Position numbers and translations under genes: made by a program
Notes under the pieces: generated by a model
Told to the model about the DNA's origin: nothing
The model's input: the letters and a program-made list of their open reading frames with translations, nothing else
Database searches by the model: none
Shown here: positions 30,930 through 39,798 of the stretch, one piece after another
How positions within the stretch are numbered: the first letter of the stretch is position 1
How the letters are laid out: each line of letters begins with the position of its first letter
From: Bacillus zhangzhouensis
GTDB lineage: Bacteria > Bacillota > Bacilli > Bacillales > Bacillaceae
Length of the DNA: 64,000 nucleotides
NCBI RefSeq assembly: GCF_000715205.1
Contig: NZ_JOTP01000007.1
Location: forward strand, 62,001-126,000
Direction: 5' to 3'

Positions 30930-32306
30930 TTAAAAAAGCTCCACTTTCCAAGATTTTTTAGCTTTTAGAAACCATAATTCCTGAAAATCATTTTTTGACT
31001 TTACAGCGTATTTATAGATTGTGGTACTTGTAGAAGATTTGGGCGTGCTTATATAAAACTCGTGATTTGGAGCTTTATCATGTTTTCCAGAAATATATGC
31101 CATTCCTTTAGTCATTCCAACATTATAGCTGTAATCAATTTTAGGATAGTAAGATCCAAATGGTATACCAACAGAATGTACAACAGTCCATTGAAGAAAA
31201 CTTTTTTGTTTGCTATCGATATATAGTTTTATCCCTGAACTGCTTGCTGTTTTTTTAGCTAATACCTTTGTACATGCTGCGTCTTTGCACCTTAATGATG
31301 GTGATACAGTTTTAAACATATTAATGTTGGTTGGTCCAGTGAATTGGGCGTTAACGCTTGACTCAGTCCTAAACTTATTAGACGTGGCTGAAAACCCTCT
31401 ATTATCACCTTTTAAAAATGTTTTCTTAAATTCAGGTTTAGGGTCAGCTACGGATTTGAAAGGAATAAAAGTTCTATAAGAAAAATTGTACATATTATCT
31501 TTTGGTAATTTTGCAAGTGTAGATATTTCAGATTTTTTATCAGCAATTAGTTCATTTAATACTGATTTTTTAGAGTTTAAATAGCCTTCTTCGTTTTTAG
31601 GTATATCTACTATTGTTGAGAGTGAACCTTCAATATCCATGAGTTCTTCTTTTGCTTTACTAGATAGAGTTGTAACTGATTTTATCTTATTAATTCTTTT
31701 CAAAAATTCCTTTTGCTGTTCTTTTGATGGTTTTACGCTAACATTTATTGAATAGTTATACCTTTTCCCGCTTGTCACATTACCATCTATGAAGCTTAAA
31801 TTTGTTGTTTCCCCAATTTTTTTGTAGTCCCTGTATATTTCAAATATTCCATCCTCGTCAGGAAGGTGATTCCAAGATAACTTTACGTTATCAGCAGTTG
31901 CTTCAACATTTATATGACTATTTTTAATTTTATCGTCCATTAGCTTTTCAGCATATGAATCTTCATTGTTCTTTACTGAAGCTAATTGAATTTTCTTTTC
32001 CTGTTTGTCGTTCATTACGTTGAGAGTAATAACCTTTTTTAATTTATTTTTCTGATAAATTCCAATTTTATATTTATCTCCAATGTTGGAGATATCACTT
32101 TTAAAAGTGTTAGAAGGGCCTTTATAAACTAATTGTCCATTCTTAATAAATTTATATGTATCACCAGGTTCATTTAATTTTAGAGTCACTTGGCCGTTCG
32201 ATACAGTTTTTTCTAAACTCGAAATACCTTTAGCATGAGATGTATTGGTTGGGATTGACAGGTATAAAAATATCATAAATAATAATAAAATAAATTTTCT
32301 TTTCAA
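30930..32306 (-). CDS. Secreted protein, probable DUF3238 family with fibronectin III-like region
   Basis: A 458-residue exported protein. It has a signal peptide (hydrophobic residues 5-20, cleavage near SHA-KG), a beta-rich region, and an Fn3-like segment near 130-190 (NVKLSWNHLPDEDGIFEIYRD). The C-terminal domain (about 275-458: YRTFIPFKSV, GDNRGFSATS, YDSKQKSF-like and KAPNHEFYIS segments) resembles the Bacillus DUF3238 group, from memory. Function is unknown. Codons are markedly A+T-rich compared with neighbours, suggesting recent transfer. It is divergent from a small membrane protein gene 50 bases away. A secreted effector is one possibility, but no catalytic motif is evident. Confidence 0.65.
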   Translation of the reverse strand: MKRKFILLLFMIFLYLSIPTNTSHAKGISSLEKTVSNGQVTLKLNEPGDTYKFIKNGQLVYKGPSNTFKSDISNIGDKYKIGIYQKNKLKKVITLNVMNDKQEKKIQLASVKNNEDSYAEKLMDDKIKNSHINVEATADNVKLSWNHLPDEDGIFEIYRDYKKIGETTNLSFIDGNVTSGKRYNYSINVSVKPSKEQQKEFLKRINKIKSVTTLSSKAKEELMDIEGSLSTIVDIPKNEEGYLNSKKSVLNELIADKKSEISTLAKLPKDNMYNFSYRTFIPFKSVADPKPEFKKTFLKGDNRGFSATSNKFRTESSVNAQFTGPTNINMFKTVSPSLRCKDAACTKVLAKKTASSSGIKLYIDSKQKSFLQWTVVHSVGIPFGSYYPKIDYSYNVGMTKGMAYISGKHDKAPNHEFYISTPKSSTSTTIYKYAVKSKNDFQELWFLKAKKSWKVELF

Positions 32307-32356
32307 TTTTAGGATCCTCCGTTCGTAAATAAATTAAATGAAAAGGGGTAGTTTCA

Positions 32357-32731
32357 ATGCGAATTTTCAAGCCTATTTTTAAGTATATTTGTATGATGAT
32401 ACTCTCTGTTATAACAGCTACTTTTTCTTATATTCTTATATTTAACCCAACAAATATTAGTTTAGGAAACTTTGAAGTGACAAGTATTTTTATTTTTTTT
32501 GCGTACGTCGTTTTTGCTACACCAATACAATTCTTCTTACATCGAAACCCTCAAAAGTTTAATTTGCTTCACTTAATTATTTATTTTGTTTTAGCTTTTA
32601 TTGTTTGTTCAATACTAGCTTTATATATTGATTATGGTCTTGTTGTTTTTATTAGTTTTAAAGTGTATCTTTTTAGCTTTCTTACAGCTCTTATTTTTTG
32701 GACGTGGGATTCTCTATTCTTAAAGAAATAA
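32357..32731 (+). CDS. Hypothetical four-helix membrane protein
   Basis: A 124-residue protein I do not recognise. It has four hydrophobic segments (about 8-30, 40-60, 72-92, 97-117) and a basic C-terminus (LKK), with little room for anything but membrane helices. AAAGGGG lies about 11 bases before ATG 32357. It is A+T-rich like the divergent secreted-protein gene and shares its 50-base intergenic region, so the two probably arrived together. It could protect the producer or assist the secreted partner; that is speculation. Confidence 0.6.
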   Translation: MRIFKPIFKYICMMILSVITATFSYILIFNPTNISLGNFEVTSIFIFFAYVVFATPIQFFLHRNPQKFNLLHLIIYFVLAFIVCSILALYIDYGLVVFISFKVYLFSFLTALIFWTWDSLFLKK

Positions 32732-33180
32732 ACATAATATTCTTACCTCCTTTTTCTTAAATTGCAAAATTAAGGATAACTAAAAATGGGACAAGTATCA
32801 ATGGTTTTAAGAGAATTTTAAGGTAACATCATTTTGATATCTAAATATCTTAAAATTTCATCCTTCTTTGTTTAATATCAATGTATTAAAATTGAGTGAG
32901 ATTTCTGTCCATTAGAATATTGGAGAATTACCGTTTTGAATACAAGTAGATATAAAATTTATTTTTATAATTATATTTATACAAAAATGTTAACCATATT
33001 AAAAAAGCAATAATATTTGAAATCTGATCGTCCACCATAGAATAAAAGAAACAAATACCTGCTCAATTTGAATGGAAATCCCCATCTTGTCATACGCAAG
33101 GAAAGTCGTTGAAGGACAGTCACCAGAGTTCTTCTTCCTCATAGGCTATGAAAAAGAAGCTTAAAACGAGGTGGAAGGAA
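32732..33180. other. A+T-rich non-coding stretch
   Basis: About 450 bases with no open frame carrying a ribosome binding site, and very A+T-rich up to about 33010. It looks like the right flank of the inserted island carrying the two preceding genes. No terminal repeats or transposase remnants were noticed. Confidence 0.5.
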
Positions 33181-33939
33181 ATGGCCCAGCTGTATGCAAA
33201 AAGTTGCCTTGATCAAAATCTACGATCACTAGAAGAATGGAAGCAGGACGCTTTCACACAATTTGGAGAGATGGTCGGAGATGAGGCAGATACATTCCCT
33301 TGTGTACCAGGAAGACAAGGATTTTTCCTTGATCATTTACGTTATGGTTTTGTCGGTGACCCGAGGGGAGAAGAAGCAGTCAATGAGCTTGCAGAGCTGT
33401 TAAGGGCTTATCAAAGCTGTTCAAGACAAACCGGTCAATATGCTTCATTCATCTGCTTTTTTGAAACGCCTCAGGACTTGGAAGAAAGTTCGATTGAAGA
33501 GTTTGAGGATCAGTTTTGGTCGCTCGTTCAACGATTACATCAAAAAGATGAAATGAAATGGCCTGATGACATTCCGGCAGATCCTGAACATCATGAATGG
33601 GAGTTTTGCTTTCATGGGGAGCCTTATTTTATTTTATGCGCGACACCTGCTCACAAGCTCAGAAAAAGCCGTCACTTCCCTTATGTCATGATGGCGTTTC
33701 AGCCAAGGTGGGTGTTTGAGAAGATGAATGGTTCGACCACATTTGGACAAAAAATGAGCAAACTTGTTCGTAAGCGGCTCAAGGCGTATGATCAAGTAGA
33801 CGTACACCCTGCGTTAAAATGGTACGGGGATCAGAAAAATTTAGAGTGGAAGCAATATTTCCTCTCAGATGATGAGGCGGAGAAACCCGACTCCGCCAAA
33901 TGTCCATTTACTGCTTTAAAAAACATGATGAAATTATGA
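33181..33939 (+). CDS. ycgG: YqcI/YcgG family protein (GntA-type haem N-hydroxylase family)
   Basis: A 252-residue YqcI/YcgG-family protein. The conserved FPCVPGRQGF...LRYGFVGD block lies near residues 38-60, with RAYQSC, FETPQDL and PADPEHHEWEFCFHGEP further on. The family includes haem-dependent N-hydroxylases such as GntA of guanitoxin synthesis; the conserved Cys and His residues may hold haem. The substrate here is unknown. ATG 33181 is preferred over 33148 because GAGGTGG lies 6 bases upstream while 33148 has no site. It converges on ycgH with a 6-base overlap of coding ends. Confidence 0.8.
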   Translation: MAQLYAKSCLDQNLRSLEEWKQDAFTQFGEMVGDEADTFPCVPGRQGFFLDHLRYGFVGDPRGEEAVNELAELLRAYQSCSRQTGQYASFICFFETPQDLEESSIEEFEDQFWSLVQRLHQKDEMKWPDDIPADPEHHEWEFCFHGEPYFILCATPAHKLRKSRHFPYVMMAFQPRWVFEKMNGSTTFGQKMSKLVRKRLKAYDQVDVHPALKWYGDQKNLEWKQYFLSDDEAEKPDSAKCPFTALKNMMKL

Positions 33940-35250
33940 TGCGGTCTGATCCTGTTTCCATTTTTTCTTCATAAATAGCACCATGATGGCAATCACTGCA
34001 ATGATCCCAATACTGATAAAAAAGCCTGGTCGTCCGCTTGCCTCTGTCAATGTGCCTGAAACGGCGGCTCCAATTAAGAGCAGCGCAAGAATCATTTCGC
34101 ACGTTTGGCGAGTGGATGGCTTTGATAGCTTTTTACTTGAGAACAGGATGAACACCCATGTGTACAGAAGGGTAAGACCGGCTGCTGTTGTGAGATGCTC
34201 ATAGATGTGTTTGGACAAAAAGAGTGCAAGCAAAATCGAGACAATTAATCCAGCAGCAGTTAAGATAATCGAAGACCATCTGACATGAGCTGGGTCTTTT
34301 TGTTTAAAACAAGCAGGTGCATCTTGATGCTCCGACATCGTGCCAAGTAGCGTCGTGACCGCATAGAGAGAGGCAACCAATGTAGAAAAACCGGCAATAA
34401 TGAAAATGCCATTAAAGATATGAAGAAAGATCGACAAATGGAACGGTTCTAAAGATGTAATAAATGGACTGCTGTTCTCGTTAAAGGCTGTCACTGGGAC
34501 AAGCAAGAGAGCAAGTCCGATTGAGACGATATAAATGACCGCTAGAATGATCAGCATGACTCGTCCAGACTTTGCAGCACCCTTCGGGTCCTTTAAATGA
34601 ACCGCCATCAGACCCATGACTTCAATTCCCCCAAATGCATAAAACGCATAAATCAATCCATTCCAGAGACCAAGCGGACCAAGCGGCATCCATTCGTGAT
34701 CTTTGTTTGGCAGATGGAGGGCCGGTTTATGATCTGTGAGAATACCGCATAAAACAAGGACGGCAAGGATCATAAACAGCAGAATCGCTCCGGTCTTCAG
34801 CACCGCAAGGACATTTTCAGTCTTTTGAAAAGAAGAAAGCCCAATGATAATCACGAGCAGGGCGAGAGCGGAATAAATCGCCGAAAACACCCAAAGCGGA
34901 ACGGATGGAAACCAGTGACGGGTAAAAAGAGAAATCGCTGTCAGCTGACTCCCTGTAATCAGCATTTCTGCAAACCAATACACCCAGCCATTGCTAAAAC
35001 CTGCCCAGCGTCCATATGCTTTACGAGCATAAGAACAAAACGACCCTTTATCAGGATTTTCGGCTGTCATCGCAGCCAAATGTTTAAAGACGAGATATGT
35101 GCCGACTGCAGCAAGCAAAAAAGAAATGCAGACGGAATAACCGGACTTTGTAATGGCGATGCTGGAACCAAGGAAGAACCCAGTGCCAATTGTACAGCCG
35201 ACTCCGATGAGAGAAAGCTGCCACCAAGATAAAGATTGTTCTTCTTTCAA
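33934..35250 (-). CDS. ycgH: APC-family amino acid permease YcgH
   Basis: A 438-residue amino acid-polyamine-organocation transporter with 12 helices. The N-terminal helix 1 motif GVGCTIGTGFFLGSSIAI and the helix 6 region YAFYAFGGIEVMGLMA are characteristic. It imports an unidentified amino acid using the proton gradient. B. subtilis ycgH occupies the same position between ycgG and ycgI. Its 3' end overlaps that of ycgG and no separate terminator is visible, so transcripts may run into each other. Confidence 0.88.
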   Translation of the reverse strand: MKEEQSLSWWQLSLIGVGCTIGTGFFLGSSIAITKSGYSVCISFLLAAVGTYLVFKHLAAMTAENPDKGSFCSYARKAYGRWAGFSNGWVYWFAEMLITGSQLTAISLFTRHWFPSVPLWVFSAIYSALALLVIIIGLSSFQKTENVLAVLKTGAILLFMILAVLVLCGILTDHKPALHLPNKDHEWMPLGPLGLWNGLIYAFYAFGGIEVMGLMAVHLKDPKGAAKSGRVMLIILAVIYIVSIGLALLLVPVTAFNENSSPFITSLEPFHLSIFLHIFNGIFIIAGFSTLVASLYAVTTLLGTMSEHQDAPACFKQKDPAHVRWSSIILTAAGLIVSILLALFLSKHIYEHLTTAAGLTLLYTWVFILFSSKKLSKPSTRQTCEMILALLLIGAAVSGTLTEASGRPGFFISIGIIAVIAIMVLFMKKKWKQDQTAS

Positions 35251-35362
35251 TGCAAGTGCAACACCTTTCTATTTCAATGACATTAGCTTGTGACCGCCTC
35301 TTTTTTTTATACATGATCAAAGGGATGTTTTGGGCATACTGTCATGGAAAGGAGTGCATGTG

Positions 35363-35959
35363 ATGAACGCAGAATATGTGATTTTACCAAAGGATGGACA
35401 CGGCTTTCGTTTAGGAAAAGGCCAATGTATGCGAGTAGTCGATGTCGAAGGTCAGCAAGTAGCAGATGTGATGGCTTATCATGAAAAGGATTTTTATGAA
35501 AAATTTGATCAAGGCGCTACAATGGACAGCCTGTTCTCTTCCAAAGTGAAAAAAGGCGATAAGCTCTATTCTAATTTATATAAACCGATGTTTACGGTCA
35601 TTGAAGATACAGTAGAATGCCATGATTTATACATGCCTGCGTGCCGGCAAGAAATGTATCAGCTCTTATATGGCCGGACACACTTAGAGGTCATGCATAC
35701 ATGCTACGATAATCTTCGTACAGCCTTTGAGCCATTTGGTATCCCGAAAGAAGATATGTACTATCCTTTTAATGTCTTTATGAATACAGTCATTGATGAA
35801 AAAGGAAAGCTGTCTGTAGAACTGCCAAAATCACTCTCCGGTGATTACATTCGACTCCGAGCAGAAATGGATCTCATTGTGGCAGTGTCCGCATGTCCAG
35901 CAGATATAGGAAAGTGCAATGGTGCAAGCTGTACATCCATACGGGTAGAAATTGATTGA
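35363..35959 (+). CDS. ycgI: DUF1989 (urea carboxylase-associated) family protein YcgI
   Basis: A 198-residue protein of the DUF1989 family. Typical features are KGQCMRVVDVEGQQVADVMAY near residue 20-40, the Cys/His pairs in VECHDLYMPACRQEMY near 92-107, and the C-terminal SACPADIGKCNG; the Cys/His residues probably bind a metal. Some relatives act in urea/guanidine carboxylase systems, but no carboxylase genes are nearby. ATG 35363 follows AAAGGAG. It is divergent from ycgH. Confidence 0.85.
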   Translation: MNAEYVILPKDGHGFRLGKGQCMRVVDVEGQQVADVMAYHEKDFYEKFDQGATMDSLFSSKVKKGDKLYSNLYKPMFTVIEDTVECHDLYMPACRQEMYQLLYGRTHLEVMHTCYDNLRTAFEPFGIPKEDMYYPFNVFMNTVIDEKGKLSVELPKSLSGDYIRLRAEMDLIVAVSACPADIGKCNGASCTSIRVEID

Positions 35960-36062
35960 AAATGAAAGGCCAGTCAAAAAAGACCTTGGTCTCTTTCGTT
36001 TGTGAATGTTTGATCATTTATGAAAAAGGGGAACGTCTAATAAAATATCCTTCATGAAAACA

Positions 36063-36071
36063 TGCTATAAT
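36063..36071 (+). promoter_or_regulatory. Extended -10 promoter of nadE
   Basis: TGCTATAAT is a perfect extended -10 (TGN-TATAAT). The -35 region 17 bases upstream is weak. It lies about 90 bases before the nadE start, and no other gene is in this gap. Confidence 0.5.
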
Positions 36072-36157
36072 GAAGACTCTAAAATCGTTGTCAAACCAAT
36101 TAAATTGAGAGTAAAACCTGTTCTCTTCATGTAGAGGATGCTTAGGAGGAAAAGTGT

Positions 36158-36979
36158 ATGAGTTTGCAGAAAAAGATCAGCCAAGAGTTGCATGTGCAGC
36201 CCTCAATTGACCCAAAGCAGGAGATCGAAAAACGGGTTGGATTTTTAAAGGATTACTTGAAAAAAACCGGCGCAAAAGGCTTCGTCCTCGGCATTAGCGG
36301 CGGACAGGATTCAACGCTTGCTGGTCGTCTCGCTCAGCTGGCTGCATCTGAGCTGCGTCAAGAAGGAAAAGAAGATGCTGTCTTTATTGCGGTTCGTCTC
36401 CCGCATGGCGTGCAGCAGGATGAAGACGATGCTCAGCTGGCTCTATCATTTATACAGCCGGACAAGTCGTGGAAATATGATATTGCGCCTGCGGTGACTG
36501 CATTCAGTGATCAGTATCAAAAGGAAACAAACAAGCCGCTGTCTGACTTTAATAAAGGGAATGTCAAAGCACGCATGAGAATGATCGCACAGTATGCCAT
36601 CGGTGGAGAGGAAGGGTTACTTGTCCTCGGTACAGATCATGCGGCTGAAGCAGTGACTGGTTTCTTCACGAAGTATGGAGATGGTGGTGCAGATGTTCTG
36701 CCGCTCACAGGTCTGACGAAACGCCAAGGACGGACGCTGTTAGAAGCTCTTCAAGCGCCAGAACGCTTGTACTTAAAGAAACCAACAGCCGATCTGCTGG
36801 ATGACAAGCCTCAGCAAACGGATGAAACAGAACTCGGTATTACGTACAATGAAATTGATGATTACTTAGAAGGAAAACCAGTTTCAGATCACGCTGCTGA
36901 AGCAATTGAAAAACGCTATGTTCAATCAGAACATAAACGCCAAGTACCAGCTTCAATGTTTGATGACTGGTGGAAATAA
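36158..36979 (+). CDS. nadE: NH3-dependent NAD+ synthetase
   Basis: A 273-residue NadE that amidates deamido-NAD+ to NAD+ using ATP and ammonia, the last step of NAD synthesis. The ATP pyrophosphatase P-loop GISGGQDST is at 45-53. Other family motifs are NVKARMRM near 141, [19 protein letters not shown] near 173 and the C-terminal [13 protein letters not shown]. The length is standard. ATG 36158 follows AGGAGG. In B. subtilis aroK follows closely; here cargo DNA intervenes and a decayed copy of this gene's 3' end reappears near 48.7 kb. Confidence 0.96.
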   Translation: MSLQKKISQELHVQPSIDPKQEIEKRVGFLKDYLKKTGAKGFVLGISGGQDSTLAGRLAQLAASELRQEGKEDAVFIAVRLPHGVQQDEDDAQLALSFIQPDKSWKYDIAPAVTAFSDQYQKETNKPLSDFNKGNVKARMRMIAQYAIGGEEGLLVLGTDHAAEAVTGFFTKYGDGGADVLPLTGLTKRQGRTLLEALQAPERLYLKKPTADLLDDKPQQTDETELGITYNEIDDYLEGKPVSDHAAEAIEKRYVQSEHKRQVPASMFDDWWK

Positions 36980-36987
36980 GAAAATGC

Positions 36988-37220
36988 CTGAAACCTCTCC
37001 TGTGACGGAGAGGTTTCAGCGTGTAGACAAACCCTCGCATTCGGTGTCAGTCCTGCGCGCCGGTGCTCACGAATGTCAAATTCGCTCCGCTCCGGTGCTC
37101 GTCCTTCCTAGACTTCAAAGGTTTTCAATCACGCTGAAAAGAAGACAAAGGGCTAAAATAAACATCATTTTAGCCCTTTGTCATTAATCTGAACCTCTCC
37201 TGTGATGGAGAGGTTTTTTA
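36988..37220 (+). repeat. Structured repeat nested in duplicated nadE terminator, copy A
   Basis: Left hairpin: CTGAAACCTCTCC pairs with GGAGAGGTTTCAG (36988-37019). Core: TCAGCGTG (37016) with inverted CACGCTGA (37130). Terminal hairpin: GACAAAGGGCTAAAAT pairs perfectly with ATTTTAGCCCTTTGTC (37144-37182). Right: a second copy of the left hairpin with a true T-run (37192-37219), which is the working nadE terminator. Copy B downstream has the same core but different flanking hairpins. Confidence 0.8.
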
Positions 37221-37388
37221 GTTTCAGTAAATTTGACAGAATAAGCAGAACATGTTTCATTAAATTAGTAGAACGATCTACTTACGTCTGTTTTACTAAA
37301 TAAAGGGTGGATTTTTGGATAAGATGGTGAAATGATTAGTTCGATTCACTTAATTTATCACCAAATGACTGTATTTTCAGAAAAAAGA

Positions 37389-37417
37389 TTGACGGCAAAA
37401 ACGAATGCGCTTACAAT
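37389..37417 (+). promoter_or_regulatory. SigA promoter of the cargo 1 catabolic operon
   Basis: TTGACG (37389-37394), a 17-base spacer and TACAAT (37412-37417) make a near-consensus promoter about 90 bases before the first gene. Two putative IclR sites begin just downstream of the -10, a position suited to repression. Confidence 0.75.
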
Positions 37418-37425
37418 GAAATCAC

Positions 37426-37462
37426 ATTCCAAAAAGTGAAATCAGATTCCACTAGACGGAAT
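37426..37462 (+). promoter_or_regulatory. Tandem IclR-type operators of the catabolic operon
   Basis: The site at 37446-37462, ATTCC-ACTAGAC-GGAAT, has inverted arms ATTCC/GGAAT. A weaker version starts 20 bases earlier at 37426 (ATTCC-AAAAAGT-GAAAT). The reverse complement of the site beside the iclR gene (47074) differs from the 37446 site at one base in 17. The spacing of two helical turns is repeated there. Confidence 0.7.
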
Positions 37463-37509
37463 AAGAGGAGCTTCATCTCCAAAAATAAGCTAAAGGAATG
37501 AGTCACACA

Positions 37510-38355
37510 ATGAAAAATCGCAGTGCACTGGAAATATACAAAGAAGGGGGCGCTTGGTGGGAGACAGAGATTAGTGATATTCAGAAAAACTCAATTGAGC
37601 TACGAGGGTATCCAATTGAAGAGCTCATTGGCGAATTGTCATATCCACAGATGCTTTATTTATTGCTTGTCGGAGAATTGCTAGATGATTCCAAAGCTGC
37701 CCTTTTTGAGAGTGTTCTTGTCGCAGGTGCAGACCATGGACCAAGAGCACCATCTATTGCTGCAGCAAGAATGGCCGTTACTTGTGGCATTTCATTTAAT
37801 TCCTCTGTAGCGACAGGGATGAATCTATTAGGTGATATTCACGGCGGTGCCGGCGAAAAGGCGATGCGTATGCTGTACGAGGCAAAATTAATCTACGATG
37901 AAAACAAAGATGTAAAATATGCGGCAAAGCAAGTGTGTCAGGATTGGTTAGCCCGTAAAGCCAAGATACCAGGTATCGGCCATCAGCTGCATGATGATGA
38001 TCCGCGGGTGAGACGTTTATATGAATTGAGTCAGTCATATGTCGAGCACGGTCATATTAGTGGGATTTACTTGCGGTTAGCGGAGGCAATCAGGCACGAA
38101 CTTGAAAACCGAAAAGGGAAAAAAATAACGATGAACATAGATGGCGTATCAGCTGCGATTCAATGTGAATTAAACATCCCGGCTGAAGCAGCAAAAGGCA
38201 TCTTTTCCTTATCAAGAGGAATGGGCATTGTGGCGCACGCATACGAGGAGCTAACAAAGGGAGCCCTTGTAAAAGGACCTTGTCCAAATGAAGAAAAACT
38301 GGTTCGTTACGTTGGGCATGGAACGCGTCATTTGAAGGAGGGTGAGACAATTTGA
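37510..38355 (+). CDS. Citryl-CoA lyase/citrate synthase-like protein
   Basis: A 281-residue protein of the citrate synthase superfamily but only the short, C-terminal-type form (full synthases exceed 370), as in citryl-CoA lyases. Active-site regions are visible: GDIHGGAGEKAM near 115, KIPGIGHQLHDDDPRV near 155 (the synthase GxGH...DPR motif) and YVGHGTRH at the end. It probably cleaves a citryl-CoA-like thioester to acetyl-CoA and an oxoacid; a class III CoA-transferase in the same operon could form the thioester. The start is uncertain: ATG 37510 lies 12 bases after AAAGGA, while ATG 37498 touches it. Its stop overlaps the next start. Confidence 0.75.
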   Translation: MKNRSALEIYKEGGAWWETEISDIQKNSIELRGYPIEELIGELSYPQMLYLLLVGELLDDSKAALFESVLVAGADHGPRAPSIAAARMAVTCGISFNSSVATGMNLLGDIHGGAGEKAMRMLYEAKLIYDENKDVKYAAKQVCQDWLARKAKIPGIGHQLHDDDPRVRRLYELSQSYVEHGHISGIYLRLAEAIRHELENRKGKKITMNIDGVSAAIQCELNIPAEAAKGIFSLSRGMGIVAHAYEELTKGALVKGPCPNEEKLVRYVGHGTRHLKEGETI

Positions 38356-39785
38356 GCGAATTGAAAGCGTTGTCATATGTGGATGGAGATTGGCTTGAAG
38401 CAAACCGTGAAAAAGAGGACATCATCAATCCTTACTCTAGAAAGACAATCGGCACATCTTATTTAGCGTCAACAGAAGATATAGAACACGCACTGACTGT
38501 TGCACAGCAAATCAAAAAACAACTAGTGGGTATGTCAGCGTTAGAGCGTTCGACTCTTTTGAAAAAAGCAGCTACATTGCTAGAAGATCAAAAAGAATAT
38601 TTTGCGAAACTCATTTCTTTAGAATTAGGAAAGCCGCTTAAAAACACACGAGATGAAGTCTCGCGATCTATTGAAACGTTAGTGCAATCAGCCGAAGAAG
38701 CCAATCGATTAATAGGGGAGACCATTCCTGGTCATGTATCATCTCGCGGACAAGGAGCAATGGCGATGACATTTAAAGTGCCAGTTGGTGTGGTGTTAGC
38801 CATTACCCCTTTTAATGCACCACTCAATCTCATTTGTCACAAAATTGGTCCTGCTTTTGCAGCAGGGAATGCCATTATTTTAAAACCGGCTCCGCAAACA
38901 TCAGCGGTTGCCACAGCATTTGTCAAACTGCTGCTTGAAGCGGGATTCCCTGAAAAAAGCGTGCAGCTCATTATCGGTGGAGTAGATGCCGGAAGACAAT
39001 TAGTGACGGATGAAAGAACAAATCTTGTTTCTTTTACCGGAGGCGCAGTCGGCGGGGAACATATTTCTAATTCCGCTGGATTGAAAAAGGTACTACTAGA
39101 GCTTGGTGGAAATGGAGCTACTATTGTCCATCATGATGCGGATATTGAAAAAGCTGCATCCCTTTGCGCAAAAACGGGTTTCAGTAATTCTGGTCAAAGT
39201 TGTATTTCCGTTCAACGAATTTATGTCCACAAGGAAATCCTGGAAACATTTACTGAGACACTAAAAGCAAAAGTGGATCAGCTTATCGTTGGAGATCCAC
39301 TGTCCAGTGAAAGTGATATCGGCTGTATGGTTGATGAACAGGCAGCAAAACGTGTAGAAGTTTGGATACAAGAAGCAGAGAAAATGGGCGCTAGCATCAT
39401 TTCTGGAGGACAAAGAAATGGAGCAAGCGTTAGACCAACCATTTTGCTAAACCCACCGAAACAGGCCAAAGTCGTGTGTGAGGAAGTATTTGGTCCAGTT
39501 GTCAGCATCCTTCCTTATGAAGATTTAAATGAAGCGATCAAAGAAGCAAATGATAGTCGCTACGGTTTGCAAGCCGGAATCTTTACGAGCCAGCTGGATG
39601 TGGCGTTACACGCAGCGAAAGAGCTTGAAACTGGGGGCGTGATCATCAATGGGACATCGAATTTCAGATTGGATCACTGGCCATATGGCGGTATTAAGCG
39701 AAGTGGTATTGGAAGAGAAGGTCCACGTTTCGCCATTGAAGAGATGACGGAAACCAAAATGGTCGTCCTTCCAGAAGGTATATAA
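38352..39785 (+). CDS. NAD(P)-dependent aldehyde dehydrogenase
   Basis: A 477-residue aldehyde dehydrogenase. The catalytic residues are Glu250 in LELGGNG and Cys284 in GQSCISVQR, with ITPFNAPLN near 151 and the C-terminal HWPYGGIKRSGIGREGP. It oxidises an aldehyde to an acid, perhaps the product of the downstream ThDP enzyme; its nearest types are glycolaldehyde, lactaldehyde or semialdehyde dehydrogenases. It starts with TTG 38352, which overlaps the upstream stop (TTGA), with AAGGAGGGTG about 8 bases upstream. Confidence 0.88.
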   Translation: MSELKALSYVDGDWLEANREKEDIINPYSRKTIGTSYLASTEDIEHALTVAQQIKKQLVGMSALERSTLLKKAATLLEDQKEYFAKLISLELGKPLKNTRDEVSRSIETLVQSAEEANRLIGETIPGHVSSRGQGAMAMTFKVPVGVVLAITPFNAPLNLICHKIGPAFAAGNAIILKPAPQTSAVATAFVKLLLEAGFPEKSVQLIIGGVDAGRQLVTDERTNLVSFTGGAVGGEHISNSAGLKKVLLELGGNGATIVHHDADIEKAASLCAKTGFSNSGQSCISVQRIYVHKEILETFTETLKAKVDQLIVGDPLSSESDIGCMVDEQAAKRVEVWIQEAEKMGASIISGGQRNGASVRPTILLNPPKQAKVVCEEVFGPVVSILPYEDLNEAIKEANDSRYGLQAGIFTSQLDVALHAAKELETGGVIINGTSNFRLDHWPYGGIKRSGIGREGPRFAIEEMTETKMVVLPEGI

Positions 39786-39798
39786 GGGGGAAGCAGGT

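Noticed and set aside
34825-35232. 135-codon open frame antisense to ycgH
   Set aside because: Shadow of the permease gene, Cys/Lys-rich with no family resemblance.
37016-37182. Repeat copy A as a riboswitch or CRISPR unit
   Set aside because: It lies downstream of nadE within its terminator and not in a leader; no regularly spaced repeats exist, so neither label fits.
36906-37187. 93-codon frame across the nadE end and repeat copy A
   Set aside because: Reads through two hairpins of a structured repeat; no start signal.
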